Assembly: GCA_023251095.1 (NCBI GenBank)
Contig: JAHEZL010000008.1
Span: forward strand, 80,360-144,359
Origin: Flavobacteriales bacterium
GTDB taxonomy: Bacteria; Bacteroidota; Bacteroidia; Flavobacteriales_C; GCA-002722245
Direction: 5' to 3'
Length of the DNA: 64,000 nucleotides
Part shown: piece after piece, positions 8,101-15,920 of the stretch
How the letters are laid out: each line of letters opens with the position of its first letter
Numbering within the stretch: the first letter of the stretch is position 1
Position numbers and translations under genes: made by a program
The notes under the pieces: generated by a model
What the model saw: the letters and a program-made list of their open reading frames with translations, nothing else
What the model was told of the DNA's origin: nothing
The model's database searches: none

Positions 8101-8182
8101 GAATCTAGCACTCCTTTCTTCAATAATGATTTAGGTCATTTGCAGAATTGAGGATTTTCATTCTTTTATATGGGGTAATAAT

Positions 8183-8743
8183 GCTTTAGGATGGATATAT
8201 CCCAATATTTTTTCGCCTGTACATATCATCTTTTTAGAATTGATTATGGGACCAACATGTTCCATCATCTATGAAAATGAGCCGATGGAAAAAAATACAA
8301 TGCTTCAAAATCCGAGACCCTTCACTACTACTTTTTTTAATTGGAAGGAATTAACCACTAGCATTGTACAGGGATTGGTAATTACTACAGCAAGCTTGTT
8401 TAGTTATCAATTTGCAGTATATCAAGGTTTCGATGAGGCACTAACCCGCACAATAGTATTTACCGTTCTCATCTCTGCCAATATATTTTTAACTCTTGTG
8501 AATCGTTCTTTTTATTATTCGTTACTAACTTCTTTAAAAATCAGGAACAATTTAATTCTGTTAATCATTGGAATTTCGGTATTGCTATCAGGATTATTAC
8601 TTTTTGTAAAACCTCTGACTGTGTTTTTTGAATTTGAAACGATGACTGTCATTCAGCTTTTATTTAGTATTGGTATAGGGTTTTTATCGGTGATATGGTA
8701 TGAGGCAGTGAAATGGAGGAAAAGGAAGTTAAGTGTTGCATGA
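8183..8743 (+). pseudogene. C-terminal remnant of a P-type cation ATPase
   Basis: The reading frame encodes ALGWIYPNIFSPVHIIFLEL followed by IMGPTCSIIYENEPMEKNTM, which is the region around TM6 and the start of the cation-ATPase C-terminal domain. It runs on through about four membrane helices to a stop just before the convergent Na/Pi gene. Everything upstream that makes a P-type ATPase work (actuator, DKTGT phosphorylation site, nucleotide domain, TM1-5) is absent, and the frame is closed by a stop at 8132. A start inside the remnant (TTG 8240 or ATG 8246) would give 165-167 residues. I read it as a 5'-truncated pseudogene of a Ca2+-type ATPase. Confidence 0.8.
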
Positions 8744-8746
8744 TAT

Positions 8747-10399
8747 TTAAACTAGAGAAATGTTATTGAAACTTTCTGCTCTGTTAGCATCCAGTTTAAA
8801 ATCTTTAATGGCATACACCATTGCTTTACAGGAGGAGTAAAGCTCCCGGTTTACATTTAGTAAGGTAGAAACGTCGATTTCTTCCAAAGTATTTATTTTG
8901 CTTTGGTTATAAAGTCCGCTCATGCGTAAATTATAGTCCTTTCGGATTTGGGTGATTAAGGTGCTTAGTTTTTCCAAACAAATGTCTTTGTTTTCTTCCT
9001 GCAAAATTTCACTTGCCTGTGTATAAAATTGAAGTAATTGAGATTTCATTAATTTGTATTCATCATACTTGATGTTATTGACTGAATTACGAAAATCTTT
9101 TCTGTCCTGTTGAATGTCTTTTATTCCTTTTGCTGAATACATAGCGTTTCTGAGGGAGGAGATCAATTGATTGATTCGTGCAAAATCTTCTTCACTGATT
9201 TTTCCTTCTCTCATTTTAGAATGGAAGGAAAGTATTTCTCCTTCGCTGAGTTTTATGTTGTAGTATTTTTTTTCATAAGGCAAATTGTGCTCTTCTTTTA
9301 TTGTTTTTTCGTTCATCACTTCAAGATGAAAAACTTCAGTATTGATAATGATCACACGACGAATCAATAACAGTATTTCTTTTTCAAGAACATCAATGGC
9401 GGTATCGGTAATTTGAGGACTGGCATTTTGAATGTAGTATGTGCTTCTGATTTTTTTCTCTTTGAAAATCTTTTCAAGTAATTGGCCAAAAGATTTGATA
9501 AAGGGAAAAAACAGGATGACTCCAACAACATTTATTAAGGTATGAAAAGCAACTAAAATAAAGAGAGGATCATCTATGCCGATAAAATTTTTGAGCGCAG
9601 AAATAATGGGTAGCAGAAAAATAAATCCTAGTGTTGCGATGAACAAATTAAAAAGAAAATTAGCCATGGCAATTCTTTTTTTTGCTGTAATTCCTCCTAT
9701 CGAACCGATTAGTATTTTAATGGTGGTTCCGAGTTCGGCGCCTATTACCACTGCTATTCCTGTTTCCAGCGGTAAAATCCCTGTGCTGATAGCGCTCAGC
9801 ACAATCACTACTGTTGCAGCGCTGATTTGTATCAATGCGGTGATGATAAAACCAATTAAAACAAAAATTATTTTATGGTAAGAAAGGTAGGGTTTGAAAT
9901 CGAAATTTTTTACCAAGCCATCCATGCTTTCTTTCATGAAAATGAGGCCCAAAAATAAAAGGCCCAATCCCATGAAAAATTTAGAAATCTGGTAAATCGT
10001 TTTGTTGTTGGCGAAAATAAGCAATCCTAATCCTGCAATACCAATAATAGGAAAAGTGAAATTCTCGAAGTCGATTTTAAATCCAAGCAGTGCAACAATC
10101 CAACTATTGAATGTCCCGCCAATATTAGCTCCCAGTATTATTCCCAGCGCATTGTCCATTACAATGATTTCGGCTCCTACCAATGAAAGCACCATCAAAA
10201 TTACTATTGAGCTGCTTTGCAATATAGCGGTAACTATAGTTCCGCTGAATATAGCACTGAGTTTATTGGACGTGTTTTTTTTAAGAAAAACTTTGAGTGC
10301 CCTTCCATCAAGTTGTTTCAATACTTCCTCCAGAAGAAACATTCCGTAAAGGAAAATCGCTAGTCCGGCCAGCAGTTGCCAAAAATTGTGTAACGCCAT
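8747..10399 (-). CDS. Na+/phosphate symporter family protein with PhoU-like tail
   Basis: 550 residues. The N-terminal 310 residues carry eight or more membrane helices with the duplicated Na/Pi-cotransporter motif: ILQSSSIVILMVLSLVG with GANIGGTFNSW in the first half, and ALIQISAATVVIVLSAI with GAELGTTIKIL in the second. The C-terminal 200 residues are helical and PhoU-like (cytoplasmic). It should import phosphate, or another anion, with sodium. Its ATG is 1 nt after the stop of the 161-aa stress protein gene, so the two form an operon. The second signature reads QISAAT where QSSSAT is usual. Confidence 0.85.
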   Translation of the reverse strand: MALHNFWQLLAGLAIFLYGMFLLEEVLKQLDGRALKVFLKKNTSNKLSAIFSGTIVTAILQSSSIVILMVLSLVGAEIIVMDNALGIILGANIGGTFNSWIVALLGFKIDFENFTFPIIGIAGLGLLIFANNKTIYQISKFFMGLGLLFLGLIFMKESMDGLVKNFDFKPYLSYHKIIFVLIGFIITALIQISAATVVIVLSAISTGILPLETGIAVVIGAELGTTIKILIGSIGGITAKKRIAMANFLFNLFIATLGFIFLLPIISALKNFIGIDDPLFILVAFHTLINVVGVILFFPFIKSFGQLLEKIFKEKKIRSTYYIQNASPQITDTAIDVLEKEILLLIRRVIIINTEVFHLEVMNEKTIKEEHNLPYEKKYYNIKLSEGEILSFHSKMREGKISEEDFARINQLISSLRNAMYSAKGIKDIQQDRKDFRNSVNNIKYDEYKLMKSQLLQFYTQASEILQEENKDICLEKLSTLITQIRKDYNLRMSGLYNQSKINTLEEIDVSTLLNVNRELYSSCKAMVYAIKDFKLDANRAESFNNISLV

Positions 10400-10400
10400 T

Positions 10401-10886
10401 TTAATTTCCCCATGTCAGATGAGTGCCTGATGTATGTAAAATATGTTCAGCTTGTTGAATTTCATGGATATTGCCTTGTACCATTACCAAAAAATTTCCT
10501 TTTACAATGTGTTCCTGGTATTTAACAACTTCTTGCTCTTCAACACCAAGAATTACCATTAAGGAGACAAATCCGCCGGCCAGCGCTCCCATATCCAGTC
10601 CCGCAATTGCGCCAATAACAGCACCAGCACCGTATAAAAAACCAAAACCTGGAATTGCGAAAATTCCTAATCCTGTTAAAATTCCAAGTACCGGTCCGGC
10701 TATTGCTCCAATTGCCAAAGGAGCATTTTCAATTGTGTCTCTTGATTTGATTCGCATATTGTCGTCGATGATTTCGGCTTTCCCTATAATGGAAACCTGT
10801 TTGATAGGGAAACCATTGAATTCTAATTCTTTTACAGCATTTATTGCTTTTTCGTGAGAATCATATACGGCTACTTTTGCTTTCAT
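10401..10886 (-). CDS. General stress protein 17M-like protein with glycine-zipper segment
   Basis: 161 residues. Residues 1-45 match the YflT/GSP17M stress domain start (KAKVAVYDSHEKAINAVKEL, then GFPIKQVSIIG). A long Gly/Ala-rich hydrophobic middle (about 55-112) looks like glycine-zipper membrane hairpins, and a small alpha/beta C-terminal piece returns to the YflT-like pattern (FLVMVQGNIHEIQQAEHIL). First gene of an operon with the Na/Pi symporter. Family members are induced by heat or general stress in other bacteria; the exact role is unknown. Confidence 0.72.
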   Translation of the reverse strand: MKAKVAVYDSHEKAINAVKELEFNGFPIKQVSIIGKAEIIDDNMRIKSRDTIENAPLAIGAIAGPVLGILTGLGIFAIPGFGFLYGAGAVIGAIAGLDMGALAGGFVSLMVILGVEEQEVVKYQEHIVKGNFLVMVQGNIHEIQQAEHILHTSGTHLTWGN

Positions 10887-10913
10887 AATAGTTGATTTTT
10901 ATTTTAATGAATA

Positions 10914-10960
10914 CAAAAATCTGTGGTATTGAGCATTAAAAAAATGAGCCAACTCATTTT
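10914..10960 (-). promoter_or_regulatory. Promoter of the stress/symporter operon with palindrome AAAATGAG-N4-CTCATTTT
   Basis: The palindrome at 10941-10960 has perfect 8-bp arms around CCAA and contains TGA-N6-TCA. Its centre is 33 bp from a -7-like box GATTTTTG (10921-10914, one mismatch to TAnnTTTG). This is the same spacing as at 2.2, 12.76 and 15.63 kb. Confidence 0.5.
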
Positions 10961-10985
10961 AACAACTTGCTTGACGTGATTTGTG

Positions 10986-12266
10986 TCATGTGATCTTCCA
11001 CAAATCAAAAGCTTCTTTTTCCAGAGTTTCGCGATGAGATGGATGAGCAATGTTGATCAGCTCCCTGATTCTTTGTTTGATGTTTTTGGCGTACAAATTG
11101 GCAACACCAAATTCTGTTACAACATAATGTACGTGCGCTCTGGTAGTTACTACGCCTGAGCCGGCTTGCAAAGTGCTTACAATTTTTGAGGCTCCGTTTT
11201 TTGTGATGGAAGGTAGAGCAATGATGGGTTTTCCACCTTCTGATAAGGATGCTCCGCGGATGAAATCCATTTGTCCACCCACGCCCGAATAGAGCCTGCA
11301 GCCAATGGAGTCGGCACAAACCTGCCCCGTTAAATCAATTTCAATAGCACTGTTGATGGCTGTTACTTTAGGGTTTTGCATGATCACGTATGTGTCGTTA
11401 ACGTAAGCAGTGTCGTGCATTTCAAACAAAGGATTGTCGTTTATATAATCGTATAATTTTTTTGTGCCAACCGCAAAACTTGAAATGATTTTGTGAGGAT
11501 GTTTCATTTTCATTTCGCCGGTAATCACTCCTTTTTCAACCAGATCAATAATACCGTCGGAAAACATTTCTGTGTGAATGCCTAGTTTTTTATGATGGAT
11601 GAGTTTACTTAAAACAGCATTTGGAATTTTACCAATGCCCATTTGTAATGTAGCCCCGTCATCCACTAAACCGGCGATATTGCTCGCGATTTTCATTTCA
11701 ATGTCGTTCGGTTCACCAACCTCAATCTCGGGTATCGGATCATTGGATGAAACCATAGCCGAAAATCTGGATACATGAATCATTCCGCCGCCATGGGTGC
11801 GCGGCATATTGGGGTTGACTTGGGCAATAATGTTTTTTGCAACTTCTGCAGCTGCAATAGCTATATCGGCAGAAACACCCAAACTGCAATAACCATGTTC
11901 ATCCGGCGGTGAAACATGAAGCAAAGCAAAATCAACAGGAATAATTTTTTTGCGAAACAAAGCCGGTATTTCACTGAGAAAAACGGGGATATAATCGGCA
12001 TTTGCTGAATTGACGGCAGCACGTGTACTATTGCCGATAAAAAAACAATGGGTATTGAAAATACCTTTATAGCATGGGTCACAATAGGGAGCGAGTCCTT
12101 CTGTATGCATTTGGTAGATGGAAATATTGCTTAATTTCCCCCCAACCTCCACCAGGCCATTCACCAAAACCATTGGAATAGCAGCTCCTGTTTGAATGAA
12201 AATAGAGTCTCCTGATTTTAATGAAGAAAAAGCCTTTTCAGCGGAGATGTATGGTGTTATCTTCAT
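10986..12266 (-). CDS. Acetyl-CoA hydrolase / CoA-transferase family protein
   Basis: About 426 residues from MKITPYISAEKAF; an 8-codon extension is possible but lies in the spacer behind the CBS gene. The two-domain CoA-transferase family I fold is visible: an N-terminal part with GDSIFIQTGAA and RTHGGG, and a C-terminal part with GATLQMGIGKIPNAV. The catalytic Glu should be the one in NSAIEIDLTGQV, followed by the GSG...TTRAHVHYVVTEFG oxyanion and CoA-binding region. It converts acyl-CoA and acetate, or hydrolyses acetyl-CoA, in acetate or butyrate metabolism. It follows the CBS gene by about 45 nt and is probably in its operon. Confidence 0.85.
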   Translation of the reverse strand: MKITPYISAEKAFSSLKSGDSIFIQTGAAIPMVLVNGLVEVGGKLSNISIYQMHTEGLAPYCDPCYKGIFNTHCFFIGNSTRAAVNSANADYIPVFLSEIPALFRKKIIPVDFALLHVSPPDEHGYCSLGVSADIAIAAAEVAKNIIAQVNPNMPRTHGGGMIHVSRFSAMVSSNDPIPEIEVGEPNDIEMKIASNIAGLVDDGATLQMGIGKIPNAVLSKLIHHKKLGIHTEMFSDGIIDLVEKGVITGEMKMKHPHKIISSFAVGTKKLYDYINDNPLFEMHDTAYVNDTYVIMQNPKVTAINSAIEIDLTGQVCADSIGCRLYSGVGGQMDFIRGASLSEGGKPIIALPSITKNGASKIVSTLQAGSGVVTTRAHVHYVVTEFGVANLYAKNIKQRIRELINIAHPSHRETLEKEAFDLWKIT

Positions 12267-12311
12267 GTTATAAGTTTTGCAATAAAGCAATGGTCTCGTG
12301 ATTGTTTTTTT

Positions 12312-12716
12312 TTAATTGTTCAGGAAATAACGAATCACATCTGCTGTTGAAACAATTCCTTTAACGTCACCATCGTCGCTGATAACTATAGCGTGAACGC
12401 GGCCTTTGGCAAGTTCTTCTGCCACTTCATTGATAGTTGCTGAAGTTGATTTTGTTGCTGGATGTGCGCTCATGATGTCCTTAACAAAAAGATTTTGATA
12501 TTCCTGTTCATTATCATCTAACGAAGCATTTTTAATCGCATAAAGAAAATCAACCAAGCTGATAATTCCTTTTAGTTTTCCGTTTTCGATTACAGGAATA
12601 TGATGGTGGAACTTTTCTTTTTCAAAGATATGTTTAACGTCAACTAGTTTTTGAGATGGATCAACAGACACGACTACTGTAGTCATGATTTTTGAAATGG
12701 GAATATTATTATTCAT
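12312..12716 (-). CDS. Two-CBS-domain protein
   Basis: 134 residues made of two CBS domains (about 8-62 and 77-133), with signatures DVKHIFEKEKFHHHIPVIENGKL and VAEELAKGRVHAIVISDDG. No enzyme or transporter domain is attached. Such stand-alone pairs bind adenine nucleotides and act as energy sensors for a partner. It is the first gene ahead of the CoA-transferase. Its promoter carries the TGAC-N4-GTCA palindrome with a -7-like box exactly 33 bp away. Confidence 0.88.
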   Translation of the reverse strand: MNNNIPISKIMTTVVVSVDPSQKLVDVKHIFEKEKFHHHIPVIENGKLKGIISLVDFLYAIKNASLDDNEQEYQNLFVKDIMSAHPATKSTSATINEVAEELAKGRVHAIVISDDGDVKGIVSTADVIRYFLNN

Positions 12717-12740
12717 AAATAAGATGTTTTAATTACGGAG

Positions 12741-12783
12741 TAAAAATAGTGGTAGTAATAGGCAATCCTACTGACCGAGGTCA
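12741..12783 (-). promoter_or_regulatory. Promoter of the CBS operon with palindrome TGAC-N4-GTCA
   Basis: TGAC-CGAG-GTCA at 12772-12783 is centred 33 bp from a -7-like box TATTTTTA (12748-12741, one mismatch to TAnnTTTG). The divergent phasin-like gene also starts from this intergenic region, so one site may serve both directions. Confidence 0.5.
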
Positions 12784-12856
12784 TCTTTCGGGCCTATAAT
12801 TATCATGTTTTATTTTCTTCTTTAGTCCTTTCTTTGTTACCATAAAATCTGCAAAT

Positions 12857-13201
12857 ATGAGAGCAAAAACAATGATTGAACTATTGACCTTATCTACTAA
12901 CTTATATCTGATAGCAAAGGATAAGGAAACCATGGAAAATATTACCCAACTGGTAAACAAAGGAAAAGAGAAATGGGATGAGGCAATGAAACCCTCTGAA
13001 GACGGCGAAGAAACTGATTTGATGCAAAAAATCATTGTCAAGGCCAAAGAAGCCAAACAGGAGCTGGATGAAAAAATGGAGGAAATAGCGGTAAAAGTAT
13101 ATGCCAAAATGCACATTGCTCATGCCGATGATGTAAAAGAGTTGGAGCAAAAAATAACTCAATTGGAAAAGCAAATCAGTTTATTACAGGCAAGAGCATA
13201 A
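12857..13201 (+). CDS. Phasin-like coiled-coil protein
   Basis: 114 residues, helical, no signal peptide. The N-terminal half is amphipathic (IELLTLSTNLYLIAKDKETMENITQLVNKGKEK) and the C-terminal third is a heptad coiled coil with Leu/Ile at a/d (VKELEQKITQLEKQISLLQ). This layout is that of small phasin-like proteins that coat polyhydroxyalkanoate granules; the sequence match is general, not decisive. A second ATG at 12872 is an alternative start. It sits 3 nt upstream of the ABC1 kinase gene, an arrangement seen repeatedly for phasin-like/UbiB pairs. Confidence 0.6.
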   Translation: MRAKTMIELLTLSTNLYLIAKDKETMENITQLVNKGKEKWDEAMKPSEDGEETDLMQKIIVKAKEAKQELDEKMEEIAVKVYAKMHIAHADDVKELEQKITQLEKQISLLQARA

Positions 13202-13204
13202 ACC

Positions 13205-14908
13205 ATGGGAGTCTTCAGTTACATTGACGGTAAGTACAGTTATCTGAAACGCTACAATCAGATCATTAGAGTATTGTTTAAATACGGATTTGAAGATCTG
13301 GTGGCGTATATGGATGAAAAAAAACGCTTTCATTTTTTAACGAAACTCATTCCTAATGCTACCTACGAGCAGTCACTTCACCTTAGCAAATGGGAAAAAA
13401 TGCGTTTGGTGTGTGAAGAGCTCGGACCGACTTTTGTGAAATTCGGACAAATTGTAAGCAACCGTGCTGATATTCTTCCTGCTGAATTAATTAAGGAATT
13501 AGAGAAATTACAGGATAGTGTTCCTCCGCTTCCCGGTAAAATAATGATGGAAGCATTGGAGAAAGAGCTCCATAAAAAAATCACTGATGTTTTTGAATAT
13601 TTTGAGCCCGAGGCTTTCGCTTCGGCTTCTATGGCTCAGGTACACCGCGCCACCCTTAAAACAGGAGAGAAGGTGGTGGTGAAAATCCAACGTCCGGGCA
13701 TAAAAGAAATCATCGAGTCGGATATCAAAGTAATGCTTTACATGGCCGATCTTTTCAAAAAAAGAATGCCTTCTCTGAAAAGTTTAGATCCTGTTGGCCT
13801 GATCAAAAACTTTGAAAAAAGTGTAATGGAGGAATTGGATTTTACTCGTGAATCCATTAATGTGGTACGCTTTCACTATAATTTTACGGAAGATAAAAGC
13901 GATCAAGGACACATTCATTCGCCAAAAGTTTATCCTGAGTTCAGCACCTCAAAAATTCTTACTCTGGAATATATTGACGGAGTTAAAATTTCTGATCTCG
14001 GAAAATTACAAACTAACGGACTGGATAAAAAGATAATTGCCAACCGTTTGCTCACTTCCTATTTCAAACAGGTTTTTGATTACGGTTTTTTTCATGCCGA
14101 TCCGCATCCGGGTAATTTACTGGTGTTGCCGAATAATGTGGTATGTTATATTGATTACGGCATGATGGGCAATATTATGCGAAAGGATATTGAGCAACTT
14201 GGTACTTTGTTTTTAGCTGTTAAAGACAAAAACATTCAAAAGATCATTCGTGCTTTCCAACAAATTTCTGATACTCCTACTATTAAAAACATGAGAGAGA
14301 TGGAAGCTGATCTGAATGAGTTCGTTCAGAATTTTTCTGTTCAAACCCTGCATCAAAATGAAATGAGTACCATTCTTTTGCAATTGAAAGACATTATCAT
14401 TAAACATGGATTGAAAATGCCAACTCATTTTTTTCTGTTGGCCCGATCCATGATGACTATTGAAGGAGTAGTGCATCAGCTCGATTCTGAACTGGATATG
14501 TTGAAAGTGGTACGTCCGTTTTTAATTCGTACGGTAACTAAAAATTATAGTCCGCTTCGTTTTATGAAACAGATCTTAGGTTCTGTTCATGAAATGGGAA
14601 TGTATATGGAAGAATTTCCCCGCGATTTGAAAAGTGCCATTCGCAAAATTAACAGTGGAGAAATAAAAGTAGATTTGAGGCATCAAGGGATTGATCCTTT
14701 GGTGCACACCATTAATCGTGTGAGCAAGCAAATTATTTCTGCAGTGATCGTTTCTTCACTGATCATTGGTTCTTCTCTGCTGATTGCATCTAATATCCAT
14801 CCATTATGGGGCAAAACTTCTGCTCCCGGAATCATAGGTTTTATTATAGCCGGGGTTGTGGTTTTGGGAACTATACGGGATCTTCGCAAGGGGGATCACG
14901 ATCAGTAG
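13205..14908 (+). CDS. ABC1/AarF/UbiB-family atypical kinase
   Basis: 567 residues. Family motifs are present in order: KxGQ extension (FVKFGQIVSNRADILP, about residue 80), Ala-rich loop (ASASMAQVHRA), the Lys of VVVKIQRPG, catalytic DPHPGNLLV (about 300) and metal-binding IDYGMMG. Two hydrophobic segments at the very C-terminus (about 510-555) should anchor it to the inner membrane. Members act as ATPases supporting quinone lipid biosynthesis. Only 3 nt separate it from the phasin-like gene. The gene symbol is left blank because several paralogues usually exist. Confidence 0.9.
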   Translation: MGVFSYIDGKYSYLKRYNQIIRVLFKYGFEDLVAYMDEKKRFHFLTKLIPNATYEQSLHLSKWEKMRLVCEELGPTFVKFGQIVSNRADILPAELIKELEKLQDSVPPLPGKIMMEALEKELHKKITDVFEYFEPEAFASASMAQVHRATLKTGEKVVVKIQRPGIKEIIESDIKVMLYMADLFKKRMPSLKSLDPVGLIKNFEKSVMEELDFTRESINVVRFHYNFTEDKSDQGHIHSPKVYPEFSTSKILTLEYIDGVKISDLGKLQTNGLDKKIIANRLLTSYFKQVFDYGFFHADPHPGNLLVLPNNVVCYIDYGMMGNIMRKDIEQLGTLFLAVKDKNIQKIIRAFQQISDTPTIKNMREMEADLNEFVQNFSVQTLHQNEMSTILLQLKDIIIKHGLKMPTHFFLLARSMMTIEGVVHQLDSELDMLKVVRPFLIRTVTKNYSPLRFMKQILGSVHEMGMYMEEFPRDLKSAIRKINSGEIKVDLRHQGIDPLVHTINRVSKQIISAVIVSSLIIGSSLLIASNIHPLWGKTSAPGIIGFIIAGVVVLGTIRDLRKGDHDQ

Positions 14909-14915
14909 TCAAATA

Positions 14916-14950
14916 AAAATGCCTGCAGAAAAATATCTTGCAGGCATTTT
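14916..14950. terminator. Bidirectional terminator between the UbiB and coiled-coil genes
   Basis: Perfect 12-bp stem AAAATGCCTGCA / TGCAGGCATTTT with an 11-nt loop, A-rich on the left and T-rich on the right. It lies between two convergent stops (14908 and 14971) and fits both directions. Confidence 0.85.
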
Positions 14951-14970
14951 ATTGGTAGTTTGAAAGAAAC

Positions 14971-15570
14971 TTAAACAAAAGCCTTTTTCAAATGTTTGTA
15001 AGCATTTTTAATTTCTGTACTGAAGTTTTCTGCTTTGTTGGAAACCATAGATTTATTGTCGGAAATTTTTGTTTTCATTTTTTCCACCTGTTTTAAAAAC
15101 TCAGCTTTCTTTGCTTCAAACTCTTCTTTGATATCGCTTTTTTTTAGTTCAAAATGTAGTCGAAGAATTTCCAGTTTTATTTTAAATCTTTCAATTTCAT
15201 GTTGGAGTTTAGTGTGTACTTCTGCGGTAAACGGATTGTTTTCCAGTTCTTTTTCAAGATTATTCAAGGCACGGGTTATTTTTTTCTTTTGCTCATTAAA
15301 AGCATCAATGGTATCTGCTTTTCCAAGAGCCAATTGCAATTGCAATTCTTCTAAGCGCGATTGTAATTCGTCTTTTTCCCCTTTTAGTTCATTCACTTTC
15401 AGTTTGGTTTCGTGAACCATCTTATTGAATTTTTTCTTTACATCTTCATACTTGTCCTTTGCTTCTGCTTTGCCTAATGCTAGCTGTAGTTGAAATTCTT
15501 CCAGATCAACCTGAGCTTTTTTAATTCCGCTGATCAGGGTGTTTACAATTTTTGAACTTGTTGTTTCCAT
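14971..15570 (-). CDS. Coiled-coil protein with three internal repeats (copy 2)
   Basis: Starting at METTSSKIVNTLISGIKKAQ gives 199 residues, the same length as the 6358-6957 product. The two align end to end without gaps, with roughly nine in ten residues identical by eye. The same three LEELQLQLALGKAD-type repeats are present. An 18-codon upstream extension in this frame has no counterpart in copy 1 and is rejected. Upstream lie a -7-like box and an ATGAG-N4-GTCAT palindrome, which copy 1 lacks, so the two copies may be regulated differently. Confidence 0.78.
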   Translation of the reverse strand: METTSSKIVNTLISGIKKAQVDLEEFQLQLALGKAEAKDKYEDVKKKFNKMVHETKLKVNELKGEKDELQSRLEELQLQLALGKADTIDAFNEQKKKITRALNNLEKELENNPFTAEVHTKLQHEIERFKIKLEILRLHFELKKSDIKEEFEAKKAEFLKQVEKMKTKISDNKSMVSNKAENFSTEIKNAYKHLKKAFV

Positions 15571-15609
15571 ATTTTTTAAAGTTAAAGTGAATAACAAAAT
15601 TTTTTGTCT

Positions 15610-15653
15610 TAAATGTAGTCCCACGAGCTTCGTTTTTTAATGAGTGCAGTCAT
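15610..15653 (-). promoter_or_regulatory. Promoter of coiled-coil copy 2 with ATGAG-N4-GTCAT palindrome
   Basis: The near-palindrome at 15640-15653 (one arm mismatch) is centred 33 bp from a -7-like box TACATTTA (15617-15610, one mismatch to TAnnTTTG). Another TGAT-N4-ATCA dyad lies at 15663-15674. Confidence 0.45.
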
Positions 15654-15683
15654 TCGGAAAAGTGATGCCTATCAGTTAATTAT

Positions 15684-15830
15684 CATAAAGGACCAATAAT
15701 TACTGCGGTAGCAATTATACGGGCAATGCCTTGGTTTTTTTCATGATGGTTTGATTTTATTCCCTCAAATTTCTTTATCGAAGCTGAGAATTTGAGTGAG
15801 GTTGGTTAGGATGAAATATGACGGATGCTA
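15684..15830 (-). pseudogene. Decayed copy of the 58-aa membrane protein gene 5' end and its promoter
   Basis: This stretch aligns with about 2075-2202. The ATG is kept at 15744, but after nine codons the frame is closed by TAA; one frame over it still reads ARIIATAVIIGPL against AIIIATVVIIGPF in the intact gene, then stops. The upstream part is also recognisable, ending in TGACGGATGCTA (15819-15830), the broken form of the intact TGACGGATGTCA site. It explains most of the 350-nt gap between the flanking genes. Confidence 0.75.
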
Positions 15831-15880
15831 TAATTTCCTGAAAGAGAGGTTTTTTTTTGTTGGAAGGCGGATAACAAAGG

Positions 15881-15907
15881 TCATCCTGAACTTGTTTAAG
15901 GATCTAT
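15881..15907. repeat. Possible short palindromic repeat element
   Basis: The sequence TCATCCTGAACTTGTTTAAG then GATCTATG has ATCCT/AGGAT arms around an 11-nt loop. It resembles the interspersed CATCCTGAA...CAGGATCTAT repeats I know from Bacteroidota intergenic regions. Only one copy is present in this window, so repeat status rests on recall. Confidence 0.35.
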
Positions 15908-15920
15908 GAAATGAGATAAT

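Noticed and set aside
10971..10990. TGAC...GTCA pair near the CoA-transferase 3' end
   Set aside because: The half-sites are separated by 9 bp, not 4, so it does not fit the palindrome class.
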